Below are positions 16,335-24,865 of a stretch of DNA of 64,000 bases, one piece after another. The notes beneath the pieces were generated by a model. That model did no database searches and was not told where the DNA came from. It was given only the letters and a program-made list of their open reading frames with translations. How positions within the stretch are numbered: position 1 is the stretch's first letter; each line of letters starts with the position of its first letter. This DNA comes from JAFDWI01 sp964449375 (lineage in GTDB: Bacteria > Actinomycetota > Acidimicrobiia > Acidimicrobiales > Iamiaceae). A program made the position numbers and the translations under genes. The DNA lies in contig CAYVAS010000007.1 of assembly GCA_964449375.1 (NCBI GenBank), positions 1 to 64,000 on the forward strand, in the 5' to 3' direction.

Positions 16335-17584
16335 ACGACGCCGCCGTAGGTGCCTTCCAGGTCGCCACCGGATCCCTGTCCCACGGGCGCCTCGGCGACC
16401 GCGTCGGTGAGGTCCGACACGAACTGGTCGGCGACCGCCAGGTGGGCCGGCGACAGCATCAGGTGCAGCCCTCCCTGTTGGCGATCCAGATTCCAGCCGC
16501 GCCGGTCCATGCCTTCCGCGATCGCCAGGATCGAACCGTCCCTGGCGGTGAACTCGAACACCGGGATGTCGGGTCGGTGGGTGATCTCGAGGCGGTCGAT
16601 CTGGTCGATGCCCTCCATGAAGATCCGCCCCGCGTCCCGGACCTGTTCGGCCTTTGCCCGGTAGCCCTCGGCGCCCAGGTGGTGGATCGCCGCCCAGGCC
16701 CCGGCGATGGGCGGGGCGGGTCGGGTACCCGCTGTGGTGCCCGAGGCGTACAGCCCTCCGGGCCACGAGTCGTACCAGAACTGCTGACGCTTGACGAGCT
16801 CCCGCGTGCGGTAGGTGATCGTGGAAAGCCCCTTGAACGTGTAGCCGTACTTGTGCACGTCCGCGGAGATCGACGTGACCCCGTCCACGGCGAAGTCCCA
16901 CGGTGGAACCGGTTCGCCGATCTGTTCGTACCAGGGCAACAACCAGCCACCGAGGCACGCATCGACGTGGCAGAGCACGCCGCGGTCTGCTGCCAGCCCC
17001 GCGATGGTCTCGATGTCGTCGATGACGCCGAAGGGGTAGCAGGGTGCGGAACCCACGACGAGCCCGGAGCGGTCGTCGAACGCTTCGGCGAGCGCGGCGG
17101 TGTCCATTCGGCCGTCGTCGCGCACGGGTACGAAGACCTGTTCGATGTCGAGGTAGTGCGCGGCCTTCGCGAAGGCCGGGTGGGCGGTGACGGCGGTGAT
17201 CATGCGCGGTTCGGCGATGCCCAGCTCGTCGCGGGCGTGGTCACGGGCGACCTGGACGGCGAGGAAGATCGACTCGGTGCCTCCCGAGGAGATCGAACCC
17301 GCGTTGGGCGCGGTGCCGAACAGGCCGGTGGCGATGGCGACGATGTCGAGTTCCATCTGCAACAGGCTCGGGTACGCCAGCGGGTTGAGGGCGTTCTCGT
17401 GCTGGAACATCGTGGCGACCCGCTCGAGCAGCGCCTCGTGGGCGTCGTCGGCGGGGTTGTAGACCAGGCTGAACGCCCGACCCGAGCGCCAGTCCAGATC
17501 GCCGTCGCGGAGCGCTTCGATCTGTTCGAGCACCTCGGCCGCATCGAGTCCGTGTTCGGGAAAGACCTTGCCGTCGTTGCTCAT
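16331..17584 (-). CDS. PLP-dependent decarboxylase/lyase, sphingosine-1-phosphate-lyase-like
   Basis: A 417-residue fold-type I PLP enzyme of the group II decarboxylase / sphingosine-1-phosphate lyase branch. Visible motifs are SISSGGTESIFLAV (phosphate binding), AHPAF, HVDACLGGWLLP (Asp contacting the pyridine nitrogen) and SISADVHKYGYTFKG with the Schiff-base lysine. The CLGGW and DVHKYG pair is closer to S1P lyase than to glutamate or aspartate decarboxylase. It lies downstream of the PuuD-like gene with its own leaderless -10 and is coupled to RNase D. The substrate is unknown: a phosphorylated long-chain base or an amino acid. Confidence 0.82.
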   Translation of the reverse strand: MSNDGKVFPEHGLDAAEVLEQIEALRDGDLDWRSGRAFSLVYNPADDAHEALLERVATMFQHENALNPLAYPSLLQMELDIVAIATGLFGTAPNAGSISSGGTESIFLAVQVARDHARDELGIAEPRMITAVTAHPAFAKAAHYLDIEQVFVPVRDDGRMDTAALAEAFDDRSGLVVGSAPCYPFGVIDDIETIAGLAADRGVLCHVDACLGGWLLPWYEQIGEPVPPWDFAVDGVTSISADVHKYGYTFKGLSTITYRTRELVKRQQFWYDSWPGGLYASGTTAGTRPAPPIAGAWAAIHHLGAEGYRAKAEQVRDAGRIFMEGIDQIDRLEITHRPDIPVFEFTARDGSILAIAEGMDRRGWNLDRQQGGLHLMLSPAHLAVADQFVSDLTDAVAEAPVGQGSGGDLEGTYGGVV

Positions 17585-17598
17585 GAAGCGTCACCTTA
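17585..17598 (-). promoter_or_regulatory. -10 element for leaderless PLP lyase gene
   Basis: On the minus strand TAAGGT (17598 to 17593) ends 8 nt before the ATG at 17584, inside the 44-nt gap after the PuuD-like gene. The PLP gene can therefore be transcribed independently of the Puu-like genes. Confidence 0.55.
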
Positions 17599-17628
17599 GA
17601 ACAGGTGGGTGGAGAACGGACCGGGCCC

Positions 17629-18363
17629 TCAGGTGGCGACGGCGGCGACGAACGCCTCGAAGAGGCGTTGTTGGATCGGGTCGTAACGGGCCGAGTCCTC
17701 CGGGTGCCACTGCACCGCAACGGTCCAGTGGTCGTCTGGGATCTCCAGCCCCTCGATGATCCCGTCCACGGTCCGGGCCGACACCACCAGGTCGGCGCCC
17801 ACCTGGTCGGCGCTCTGGTGGTGGTGGCACCGGCCCACCACCCCTTCGGTTCCGACCGCCTCGGCCAACCGCGTGCCCGGCTCGACCAGGATCGGGTTGG
17901 CGGTGCCGCCTCCCCCGTCGGGAATGCCGTGGGATCCCACTCCGGGCAGATCGTCCAGGTGCTGGTGCAGGGTGCCGCCCTGCGCGATGTTCAACAGTTG
18001 GGCGCCCCGGCAGATCGCGAGCAGCGGCATGCGGGCCTGCCGCGCGCACGCCATGAGCGCCATCTCCCAGCGGTCGGCGGTCGTGTCCCAGGGCCCGGTG
18101 GCGGGGTGCGGTTCCTGCCCGTAGAGAGCCGGGTCGGCGTCCAGGCCGCCGGTGACCAGCAACGCGTCGAAGCGGCTCAGGAAGGCTTCGACGTCGACCG
18201 AGTCGGGTTCCTGGTGGATCACCGACGCACCGATCGCCCCGGCCTCGTGGAGCGCGTCGAGGTAGTAGGTGGGCAGAGCCTGGGCGGGCTCGAGCCAGTG
18301 GTCGATCCGTTCGGCGGGGATCCGCCGGGAGGTGACCGCGACCAGCGGGCGCTCGGGAGGCAT
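17629..18363 (-). CDS. gamma-glutamyl-gamma-aminobutyrate hydrolase-like class I amidase (PuuD-like, peptidase C26)
   Basis: A 244-residue glutaminase-fold hydrolase. The nucleophile elbow is AICRGAQLLN (Cys about 120) and the His-Glu pair lies in QWHPED near the C-terminus, completing the triad. In the Puu pathway PuuD releases GABA and glutamate from gamma-Glu-GABA. It lies 12 nt downstream of the glutamine-synthetase-like gene with a GGAG ribosome site 8 nt before its ATG, supporting an operon and the Puu role. Other C26 substrates remain possible. Confidence 0.88.
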   Translation of the reverse strand: MPPERPLVAVTSRRIPAERIDHWLEPAQALPTYYLDALHEAGAIGASVIHQEPDSVDVEAFLSRFDALLVTGGLDADPALYGQEPHPATGPWDTTADRWEMALMACARQARMPLLAICRGAQLLNIAQGGTLHQHLDDLPGVGSHGIPDGGGGTANPILVEPGTRLAEAVGTEGVVGRCHHHQSADQVGADLVVSARTVDGIIEGLEIPDDHWTVAVQWHPEDSARYDPIQQRLFEAFVAAVAT

Positions 18364-18375
18364 CGGGTGGGCTCC

Positions 18376-19752
18376 TCAGAACTGGGCGAAGTAGCGGCGG
18401 CGTTCCCAGTCGGTGACGACCCGGTTGGCGGCCAGCCATTCCTGCCGGGCCGAGTTCGTCAGGTGATGGTGGACGTCGTCGCCGAAGAGTTCCCGCGCGA
18501 CCGTACTGGACTCGAAGGCCTCGATCGCCTCGACGAAGGTCGACGGGATCCGTTCCACCTCGGCGGTGTAGGCGTTGCCCTCCACCGGCGGCGGGGGTTC
18601 GATGCCCAACTCGATCCCGCGGATACCGGCGCCGATCAGCGCGGCGTACGCGATGTAGCCGTTCGCATCGGCGCCCGGGATGCGCGACTCGAGCCGGGTG
18701 CCGGTGCCGTGGCCGACGATGCGGTAGCCACAGGTGCGGTTGTCGGTCCCCCAGGCCACCGCCGTGGGGGCCCATGATTCGGGGGCGAAGCGCTTGTAGG
18801 AGTTCAGCGTGGGTGCCCAGCACAACGTCAGGTCACGGGAGGCCGCGATGATGCCTCCCAGAAAGTGGCGGAACCGGACCGAGGCGGCGCTCGTACCGGC
18901 AGGAGAATCGAAGCTGGGCTCACCGGTCTCGACGTCGGTGAGGCTGACGTGCAGGTGACACGACGAGCCCACGTCGTCCTCTGAGTACTTGGCCATGAAC
19001 GTGACCGAGCGGCCCTCCGAATCGGCGATCTCGCGCACCGCGTTCTTGTAGATCGCGTGCCGGTCGGCCATCTCCAGGGCGTCCGCGTAGCGCAGGTTGA
19101 TCTCGTGCTGGCCGTAGCCGGCCTCACCCTTGGAGAACTCCACGGGGATCCCACAGGCGTCCATGGCGTTGCGGATCCGCCGGATGACGTACTCGTCGCG
19201 GGTGGTCTGGAAGATGTGGTAGTCCTCGATCCAGTCCGAGTGCGGGCGGGGGTCGACGAACCGACGCTCGGCGAGCTCGTCGAAGCTGTCGCGGAACAGG
19301 AAGAATTCGAGCTCCGCGCCGATCGCCGCCTCGAAACCGGCCGCCCGGGCCCGCTCCACCTGGCGGCGCAGCATCTGGCGGGGCGATTCGGGGATCGGAG
19401 TGCGGTCGTGCTCGTGGACCGCGTCGCACAGCACCATCGCGGTGGCCTCGAGCCAGGGCACGATCCGCATGGTGGCCAGGTCCGGTACCAGCGTGATGTC
19501 GCCGTAGCCCTGTTCCCAGTTGGCGAAGCGGTAGCCGGGAAGCGGGGTCATGTCCACGTCGACGGTCAACAGGTAGTTGCACGCCTCGATGCCGCCTTCG
19601 ACGATCTCGTCGAGGAAGAACCAGCCGGTCACCCGTTTGCCGACCAGCCGGCCCTGCAGGTCGCTGAAGGCCACCACCACGGTGTCGATGGACCCATCGT
19701 CCACGGCGGCCCGCAGCTCGTCCAGGCTCAGCATTCCACGTCGTTCGCTCAC
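18376..19752 (-). CDS. glutamine synthetase family protein, gamma-glutamylpolyamine synthetase-like (PuuA/GlnA3 type)
   Basis: A 458-residue GS-fold ligase. Active-site segments are AIGAELEFFLF (metal Glu residues), GEAGYGQHEINLRYADAL, SSCHLHVSL, LNSYKRF and GTDNRTCGYRIVGHG. The shortened N-terminal domain and the neighbours point to ATP-dependent gamma-glutamylation of putrescine or another amine rather than ammonia assimilation. GTG 19752 overlaps the SDR stop by 4 nt (GTGA), so it is the second gene of a coupled operon. The PuuD-like hydrolase follows. Classical GS regulation (adenylylation Tyr) is not evident. Confidence 0.9.
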   Translation of the reverse strand: MSERRGMLSLDELRAAVDDGSIDTVVVAFSDLQGRLVGKRVTGWFFLDEIVEGGIEACNYLLTVDVDMTPLPGYRFANWEQGYGDITLVPDLATMRIVPWLEATAMVLCDAVHEHDRTPIPESPRQMLRRQVERARAAGFEAAIGAELEFFLFRDSFDELAERRFVDPRPHSDWIEDYHIFQTTRDEYVIRRIRNAMDACGIPVEFSKGEAGYGQHEINLRYADALEMADRHAIYKNAVREIADSEGRSVTFMAKYSEDDVGSSCHLHVSLTDVETGEPSFDSPAGTSAASVRFRHFLGGIIAASRDLTLCWAPTLNSYKRFAPESWAPTAVAWGTDNRTCGYRIVGHGTGTRLESRIPGADANGYIAYAALIGAGIRGIELGIEPPPPVEGNAYTAEVERIPSTFVEAIEAFESSTVARELFGDDVHHHLTNSARQEWLAANRVVTDWERRRYFAQF

Positions 19753-20528
19753 CGTGGGGCCTCCGGAGTCACATAGGCGGCGGTGATCCCGCCGTCGATC
19801 ACCAGCGCCTGGCCGGTCATGAACGAGGATTCGTCCGAGGCCAGGAACACCGCACCGTTCACCATCTCCTCCGCGGTGCCGAAACGGCCCATGGGGATGT
19901 GCACCAGGCGACGCCGCCGTTCGGCCTCGTCGGAGAGGAACTTCTCGAGCAACGGCGTCAGCACCGGGCCGGGGCACAGGGCATTGACGCGCACCCCTCG
20001 CTGAGCCTCGCACACGGCCATCTCTCTGGTCATCGCCAGCACCGCGCCCTTGGAAGTGGTGTAGGCGATCTGGGGGGTCGCCGCGCCCATGAACGCCACG
20101 AAGGAGGCGACGTTGACCACCGAGCCGCGCCCGGAGGCCCGCAGGTGCGGCAATGCGGCGCGCACGCACAACCACGATCCCTTCACGTTCACGTCCAGCG
20201 TGCGTTCCCAGGTGGCCACCGGCGTGTCGGTGGTGTCCCCGTCGTCGCCGGGCGAGATGCCCGCGTTGTTGTAGAGCACGTCGATCCCACCGAAGGCCTC
20301 CACGGCCGCCGCCGTGGCGGCCTCCACCGAGGCTGCCTCGGCCACGTCCGCGGCCAGCCCGACCGCCTCGCCGCCTGCGGACCGGACCGCCGCGACGGTC
20401 TCGGTCGGGTCGTCCAGGTCCAGAGCGGCGATGCGGGCCCCCTCGGCGGCGAAGCGCAGACACGCCACCCGCCCCATGCCACTGGCGGCGCCGGTGATGA
20501 GCGCCACCTTTCCATCCAATCGTCCCAT
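19749..20528 (-). CDS. short-chain dehydrogenase/reductase
   Basis: A 259-residue classical SDR with TGAASGMG (NAD(P) site), NNAG, catalytic Ser in VNVASFV, and YTTSK (Tyr and Lys). Asp at the end of beta-2 (ALDLDD) favours NAD+ over NADP+. It is the first gene of the Puu-like operon, reading away from the divergent aldehyde dehydrogenase. AAGGA lies just upstream of the ATG at 20528. The substrate is unknown; an amino-alcohol or hydroxy acid in the same pathway is an inference. Confidence 0.88.
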   Translation of the reverse strand: MGRLDGKVALITGAASGMGRVACLRFAAEGARIAALDLDDPTETVAAVRSAGGEAVGLAADVAEAASVEAATAAAVEAFGGIDVLYNNAGISPGDDGDTTDTPVATWERTLDVNVKGSWLCVRAALPHLRASGRGSVVNVASFVAFMGAATPQIAYTTSKGAVLAMTREMAVCEAQRGVRVNALCPGPVLTPLLEKFLSDEAERRRRLVHIPMGRFGTAEEMVNGAVFLASDESSFMTGQALVIDGGITAAYVTPEAPR

Positions 20529-20576
20529 TGTCGTCCTTGGTGATCCGGGATCGTCGATTCGTGCTGCCGGACCGGG

Positions 20577-20586
20577 AGCGTACAAT
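20577..20586. promoter_or_regulatory. overlapping divergent -10 elements (SDR operon / aldehyde dehydrogenase)
   Basis: The 10-bp AGCGTACAAT contains TACAAT on the plus strand (20581-20586) and TACGCT on the minus strand (20582 to 20577), sharing the central TA. The plus element serves the aldehyde dehydrogenase and the minus element serves the SDR-GS-PuuD operon. Confidence 0.55.
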
Positions 20587-20647
20587 GTCCCGTCCCGACC
20601 GACGGGAACGGCCCCGGCCCGAAGGCCCCGACAGCGAGGAACGGCGC

Positions 20648-22078
20648 ATGACCGACCAGCTCATCATCGGCGGCCACCGCCGCGACGCCGCCGACGGAGC
20701 GACCTTCGACGTCCACGCCCCCGCCACCGGCGAGGTGATCGGTTCGGTCGCCCGGGCAGGCCGGGCCGACGTGGACGCCGCGCTCGACATCGCGCAGCGC
20801 GCGCACGCCGATGGCACCTGGTCCCGCGTCCCACCTCCCGACCGCGGCCGGATCCTGGCCCGCGTCGCGGCCCTTCTGGACGAACGCGTCGAACAGTTCG
20901 CCGCGTACGAGCGCCAGGACGCCGGCCATCCGATCTCCAGCGCCCGCGGTGACGTGGCGGCCGCGGTGGGCACCTTCGAGTTCTACGCGGGCGCCGCCGA
21001 CAAGCACCACGGTGCGGTGCTCCCCATCGCCGACGACGGTCTGAGTGTCGCGCTGCGCGAACCGGTGGGGCCCTGCGCGCTGATCGTGCCGTGGAACTTC
21101 CCGCTGATGATCGCCGCCTGGAAGGTCGCACCGGCCCTGGCGGCTGGCAACCCGATCGTCCTGAAGCCCGCTTCGCTCACTCCCCGTTCGGCCCTGGCCC
21201 TGGGGGATCTGCTGGTCGAGGCCGGCGTTCCCGCCGAGGCGGTCCACGTGCTGCCCGGACCCGGTGGCGTGGTCGGTGACGCGCTGGTGGCGGACCGGCG
21301 CATCGCCAAGGTCTCCTTCACCGGTGAGACGACCACGGGCGCTTCCATCCTGCGGGCGAGCGCGGACAACATCACCCGGGTCACCCTGGAACTGGGCGGC
21401 AAGTCGGCCGCGGTCGTCTTTGCCGACGCCGATCTGGAGCTGGCCGCAGCCCGGATGCCGGGCGGGGTGTTCGACAATGCCGGCCAGGACTGCTGTGCCC
21501 GGTCCCGTATCCTGGTGGAGCGATCGGTCTATGACGACTTCGTGGCCGCGTTCGCGGCGGCCACCGACGCCCTGGCCGTGGGCGACCCCGCCGATGAGGC
21601 GACCCAGATGGGACCGTTGATCTCCGCGGCGCAGCGGCAGACCTCCGAGGACTACATCGGGATCGGCACCGCCGAGGGCGCCGAGGTGGTGACCGGTGGA
21701 AACCGGCCCGACGGCGACGGGTTCTTCCTCACCCCCTGTGTCCTCGCGGAGGTGGACAACACGATGCGGGTGGCCCGCGAAGAGATCTTCGGACCGGTCG
21801 CGACCGTGATTCCCTTCGACGACGAGGCCGACGCGGTGCAGATCGCGAACGACAGCGACTACGGGCTGTCCGGCTCGCTGTGGACCGGCAGCGCCACCCG
21901 GGCGATCCGGGTCGCCCGCGAGCTGGCGACCGGCACCCTGTCGGTCAACTCCAACTCCTCGGTGCGGGTCCAGGCCCCCTTCGGTGGCTACAAGCGGTCC
22001 GGTCTGGGCCGCGAGCTGGGCATGGGTGCCCTCGACAACTACACCGAGGTCAAGAGCGTCTACTTCTCGCCGGACTGA
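20648..22078 (+). CDS. aldehyde dehydrogenase (PuuC/betaine-aldehyde type)
   Basis: A 476-residue NAD(P)+-dependent aldehyde dehydrogenase. VPWNFPL and KPAS form the cofactor site, LELGGK carries the general base Glu, and NAGQDCCARSR contains the catalytic Cys. GPVATVIPFDDEADA and the C-terminal PFGGYKRSGLGRELG are typical of aminoaldehyde dehydrogenases. It is divergent from the SDR-GS-PuuD operon; a gamma-glutamyl-gamma-aminobutyraldehyde or aminobutyraldehyde substrate would complete a Puu-like route. ATG 20648 is preceded by GAGGA about 8 nt upstream, with a leader of about 55 nt. Its end overlaps the patatin gene by 19 nt. Confidence 0.92.
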   Translation: MTDQLIIGGHRRDAADGATFDVHAPATGEVIGSVARAGRADVDAALDIAQRAHADGTWSRVPPPDRGRILARVAALLDERVEQFAAYERQDAGHPISSARGDVAAAVGTFEFYAGAADKHHGAVLPIADDGLSVALREPVGPCALIVPWNFPLMIAAWKVAPALAAGNPIVLKPASLTPRSALALGDLLVEAGVPAEAVHVLPGPGGVVGDALVADRRIAKVSFTGETTTGASILRASADNITRVTLELGGKSAAVVFADADLELAAARMPGGVFDNAGQDCCARSRILVERSVYDDFVAAFAAATDALAVGDPADEATQMGPLISAAQRQTSEDYIGIGTAEGAEVVTGGNRPDGDGFFLTPCVLAEVDNTMRVAREEIFGPVATVIPFDDEADAVQIANDSDYGLSGSLWTGSATRAIRVARELATGTLSVNSNSSVRVQAPFGGYKRSGLGRELGMGALDNYTEVKSVYFSPD

Positions 22079-23355
22079 TCGGCAGCGGTGTCGACCGGTG
22101 CCCGAGATGCGCCGTCGGCATCGGCCGGCTCGGGTCGGGCACCGCGTTCGAGGACCCGGTCGATGAGCGCCCGCATCGCCGGGCCGATCGACTCGGCGCG
22201 TTCGGTGAGCCGCCGACGCAGCTCCTGAGCGTCGACCGAGCGGACGTCGGCCTCGACGTCGAGGCCCGCCTGGGTCGCGATGAGGTCGGCCTCGTCGGCT
22301 TCGATCTCGTCGGCTGCGTCACGGTCCGTGCCCATTCCGATGAGCCGCCGCGCCGCGGCGAGGAGTCGTTGGGCCCGCTCGAACTCACCCGGGTCGGCCG
22401 GTGCGCTCTCGGTCGTATCGGCACCGGTGAGATCGTCCACCGGGGGCGGGGCGATCAGATCCGACACCAGGATCGGCCCGAAGGTCGGCGGCATCCGCCC
22501 GTCGATTCGGGCGTCGAGCTGGTCGCTGGAGGCCCGGTAGGCGACGTCCATCAGGTGGGCACTCGAGGACAGGTCGTTGTAGCGCACCGGCGCCGGATCG
22601 CCGTGCGGGAGAATGACGATCTCCACGTCGTCGGGGATGCGGGCGAGGTCCTCGTGGACCCGGTGACGACGGGCGATCCAGTAGGCCAGGAAGGCGACGT
22701 CGAGGGGGCGGCGCAATTCGGGCCGGGGCCGGCCCGCCCCGCCCACCTGCAACACGAAGATACGGGTCGCGCCCGCCTCGACGGCCCGCTGGATGGGCAC
22801 GTCGTCGACGATCGCGCCGTCCAGGTAGCGCACCCCGTCGATCTCCACGGGAGGGAACACCGACGGGATCGAGGCCGACGCCAGCACCGCGGAGACCAGG
22901 TCACCGCTGGTGAACCAGTGCTCGGTGCCGGCGTCGATGTTGGTGGCCACACACTCGAAGGGCACCTCGAGGTCCTCGAAGGTTTCTGCCGGTACGACCT
23001 CCGAGATGAGCGCGCGCAGCGTGTCGTTGGAGGAGATCGATTCGCCCCGTCGGACGAGCTGGACCGGCGACGGCAACAGGCCGGTGGGCACCAGCTCCCG
23101 GTCGATCAGGTCCAGCCACACGTCCTGGATCCGTCCGACCGTGGCAAGGGTGGGACTGCCCGCCAGGACCATCCCGTTGAGCGCTCCGACCGAACATCCC
23201 AGGATCACGTCGGGCAGGATGCGCCGCTCGATCAGGGCCCGCAGCATCCCCACCTGCAACGCGCCCATGGCCGCACCCCCGGAGAGGACGAACGCGGTGC
23301 GGGGAGGCCGTGCCGAACGGTCGTGGCGGGGCCAGATGTCAGACAGCGACCGCAT
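22060..23355 (-). CDS. patatin-like phospholipase (RssA type) with long C-terminal extension
   Basis: A 431-residue patatin-fold serine hydrolase. The oxyanion loop is SGGAAMGALQVG, the nucleophile elbow is GCSVG, and the catalytic Asp is in DGAIVDD, giving the Ser-Asp dyad. The catalytic domain covers about residues 15-300. The last 110 or so residues are charged, probably helical, and not part of the patatin fold. It begins within the last 17 nt of the upstream alpha/beta hydrolase gene, so the two hydrolases are probably co-expressed. Confidence 0.9.
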   Translation of the reverse strand: MRSLSDIWPRHDRSARPPRTAFVLSGGAAMGALQVGMLRALIERRILPDVILGCSVGALNGMVLAGSPTLATVGRIQDVWLDLIDRELVPTGLLPSPVQLVRRGESISSNDTLRALISEVVPAETFEDLEVPFECVATNIDAGTEHWFTSGDLVSAVLASASIPSVFPPVEIDGVRYLDGAIVDDVPIQRAVEAGATRIFVLQVGGAGRPRPELRRPLDVAFLAYWIARRHRVHEDLARIPDDVEIVILPHGDPAPVRYNDLSSSAHLMDVAYRASSDQLDARIDGRMPPTFGPILVSDLIAPPPVDDLTGADTTESAPADPGEFERAQRLLAAARRLIGMGTDRDAADEIEADEADLIATQAGLDVEADVRSVDAQELRRRLTERAESIGPAMRALIDRVLERGARPEPADADGASRAPVDTAADQSGEK

Positions 23356-24172
23356 CGGTGCCTCCGTTCCCGTCGTCGCGACCAGCCCGCCAGATGGAGT
23401 CCCGGGACACCTCGACGAGCATTGCCGCCACCTCGGCCGGCCGGGTTCGGGGGGTGCCGTGAACTGCGCCGGGCACGACGCGGACCTGCCCATTCCGGAC
23501 CCGTTCGGCGAGCCAGCGCGCCCCGGCGAGGTACTGGTCCGGCGAGGAGCCTCCGACGGCGAACACCCCGCGTGCCCGGATGCGGGCCGGGTCGAAGGGC
23601 GGTCCCGCGCGCAGCCGGGGGTCCATGTCGGCGCGCAGCGCAGGTCCCTCGCGCCGGCGCGCCGCAAGCGTCGCCGAACCCAGGCCGTCGACCGCAGCGG
23701 ATCCGGCGGCGGAACGCAGAAATGTCTCGGCCACGGCGCCGTCGGGGTCCGGGTCGTCGCCGGGATCGGGCAGCGACCAGCCCTTCCACCCGGGAATCCA
23801 CGGGGTCGGTACCTCCCAGGTGACCACGCCGCGCACGTCCAGGCGACCCGAGGCGGCCGCGCCCAGGCAGACCAGGCCCCCGAAACTGTGGCCGAAGAGC
23901 ACTGCCGGGCGGGATGCGACCAGCGCGACGAGGTCGTCGATGTGATGCACCAGTCCCCCGGTGCCCAAGCCGGCCGCGCGGCCGTAGCCACGCCGGTCGT
24001 AGCGGAGGGTAGTCGCAAAGCGCAGGTGGCGCGCGAGCTGGGCCATACCGGCGCCGCGGTCCATCGCGCCGTGCACCAGGACGGCGAGGACGTCGGTGGG
24101 CCACTCACCCGGGCCACGGGCCGGACGTTCCACCAGGCCGGGCCACTGCTCCGGATGGTCGACTGCTGCCAT
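23339..24172 (-). CDS. alpha/beta hydrolase
   Basis: A 277-residue serine hydrolase with VLVHGAMD (oxyanion hole), YDRRGYG, the elbow GHSFGG, and a late His in VPGAVHGTPRTR. ATG 24172 is chosen because a minus-strand TACCGT -10 ends 9 nt before it. The longer frame from 24217 would run through the divergent promoter. The substrate is not predictable. It is coupled to the patatin gene downstream. Confidence 0.85.
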   Translation of the reverse strand: MAAVDHPEQWPGLVERPARGPGEWPTDVLAVLVHGAMDRGAGMAQLARHLRFATTLRYDRRGYGRAAGLGTGGLVHHIDDLVALVASRPAVLFGHSFGGLVCLGAAASGRLDVRGVVTWEVPTPWIPGWKGWSLPDPGDDPDPDGAVAETFLRSAAGSAAVDGLGSATLAARRREGPALRADMDPRLRAGPPFDPARIRARGVFAVGGSSPDQYLAGARWLAERVRNGQVRVVPGAVHGTPRTRPAEVAAMLVEVSRDSIWRAGRDDGNGGTDAVAV

Positions 24173-24181
24173 TACCCGCCC

Positions 24182-24191
24182 ACGGTACCCT
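24182..24191. promoter_or_regulatory. overlapping divergent -10 elements, both leaderless
   Basis: ACGGTACCCT holds TACCGT on the minus strand (24187 to 24182, 9 nt before ATG 24172) and TACCCT on the plus strand (24186-24191, 9 nt before an in-frame GTG at 24201). A second plus-strand TACCGT at 24197-24202 lies 13 nt before ATG 24216. Confidence 0.55.
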
Positions 24192-24215
24192 CCCACTACC
24201 GTGGCGGGTTCGATC

Positions 24216-24800
24216 ATGGAACTGCTGCTGATTCGTCACGGCCTCCCCCTCCGGGTGGAGAGCGACCGACCCGTCGACCCGCCTCTGGCACCCGAGGGCC
24301 ATGAGCAGGCTGCCGCGCTCGCCCAGTGGCTCGAGCACGAGCCACCCGACCACCTCATCTCGTCGACCATGCTGCGCGCGGTGGACACCGCCGGGCACCT
24401 CGCCGACGCGTTCGATCTGGTCAACGTCACCGACGAGGACTTCTGCGAGTTCGACCGCGGCACGCACGCCTACGTCCCGCTGGAGGAACTCAAAGACGGC
24501 GACCCGCATCTGGAACGCCTCAAGGCCGACTGGTTCGGCCCCGAAGCCGCCGAGCGCCGCCTGGCGTTCCAGAAGCGGGTGGTGACCGCGCTGGAACGGC
24601 ACGTGGCGGGCCTCGACGCGCAGCGGGTGGCGCTGGTGTGTCACGGCGGGGTGATCAACGCCCTGCTGGCCGATGTGATCCGAACCGAACGGGTGCTGTT
24701 CTTCGCTCCCGAGTACACCAGCGTGTCCCGGATCGTCTGGTCGGGCAAGCGCTACGTGCTCGGCTCGATAAACGAATCCGCCCACCTGCGCGAGGTCTGA
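24216..24800 (+). CDS. histidine phosphatase (phosphoglycerate-mutase-like) family protein
   Basis: A 194-residue protein with the phosphohistidine motif LLIRHG at the N-terminus, a second Arg in STMLRAVDTA, and the late catalytic His in LVCHGGVINALL. The family includes phosphatases of sugar phosphates, nucleotides and phosphoproteins. The ATG at 24216 gives the usual MELLLIRHG start. An in-frame GTG at 24201, leaderless after TACCCT, would add VAGSI. No partner gene defines the substrate. Confidence 0.85.
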   Translation: MELLLIRHGLPLRVESDRPVDPPLAPEGHEQAAALAQWLEHEPPDHLISSTMLRAVDTAGHLADAFDLVNVTDEDFCEFDRGTHAYVPLEELKDGDPHLERLKADWFGPEAAERRLAFQKRVVTALERHVAGLDAQRVALVCHGGVINALLADVIRTERVLFFAPEYTSVSRIVWSGKRYVLGSINESAHLREV

Positions 24801-24821
24801 TCCGAGGGACCGTCCGCGGGT

Positions 24822-24827
24822 TAGGGT
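24822..24827 (+). promoter_or_regulatory. -10 element for the secreted glycerophosphodiesterase
   Basis: TAGGGT (24822-24827) is 8 nt before an in-frame GTG at 24836. GGAGG (24851-24855) lies 10 nt before the in-frame ATG at 24866, so two modes of initiation are possible. Confidence 0.5.
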
Positions 24828-24865
24828 CGGGCCAGGTGCTCGTCGACCCCGGAGGTCCCCGTTCC

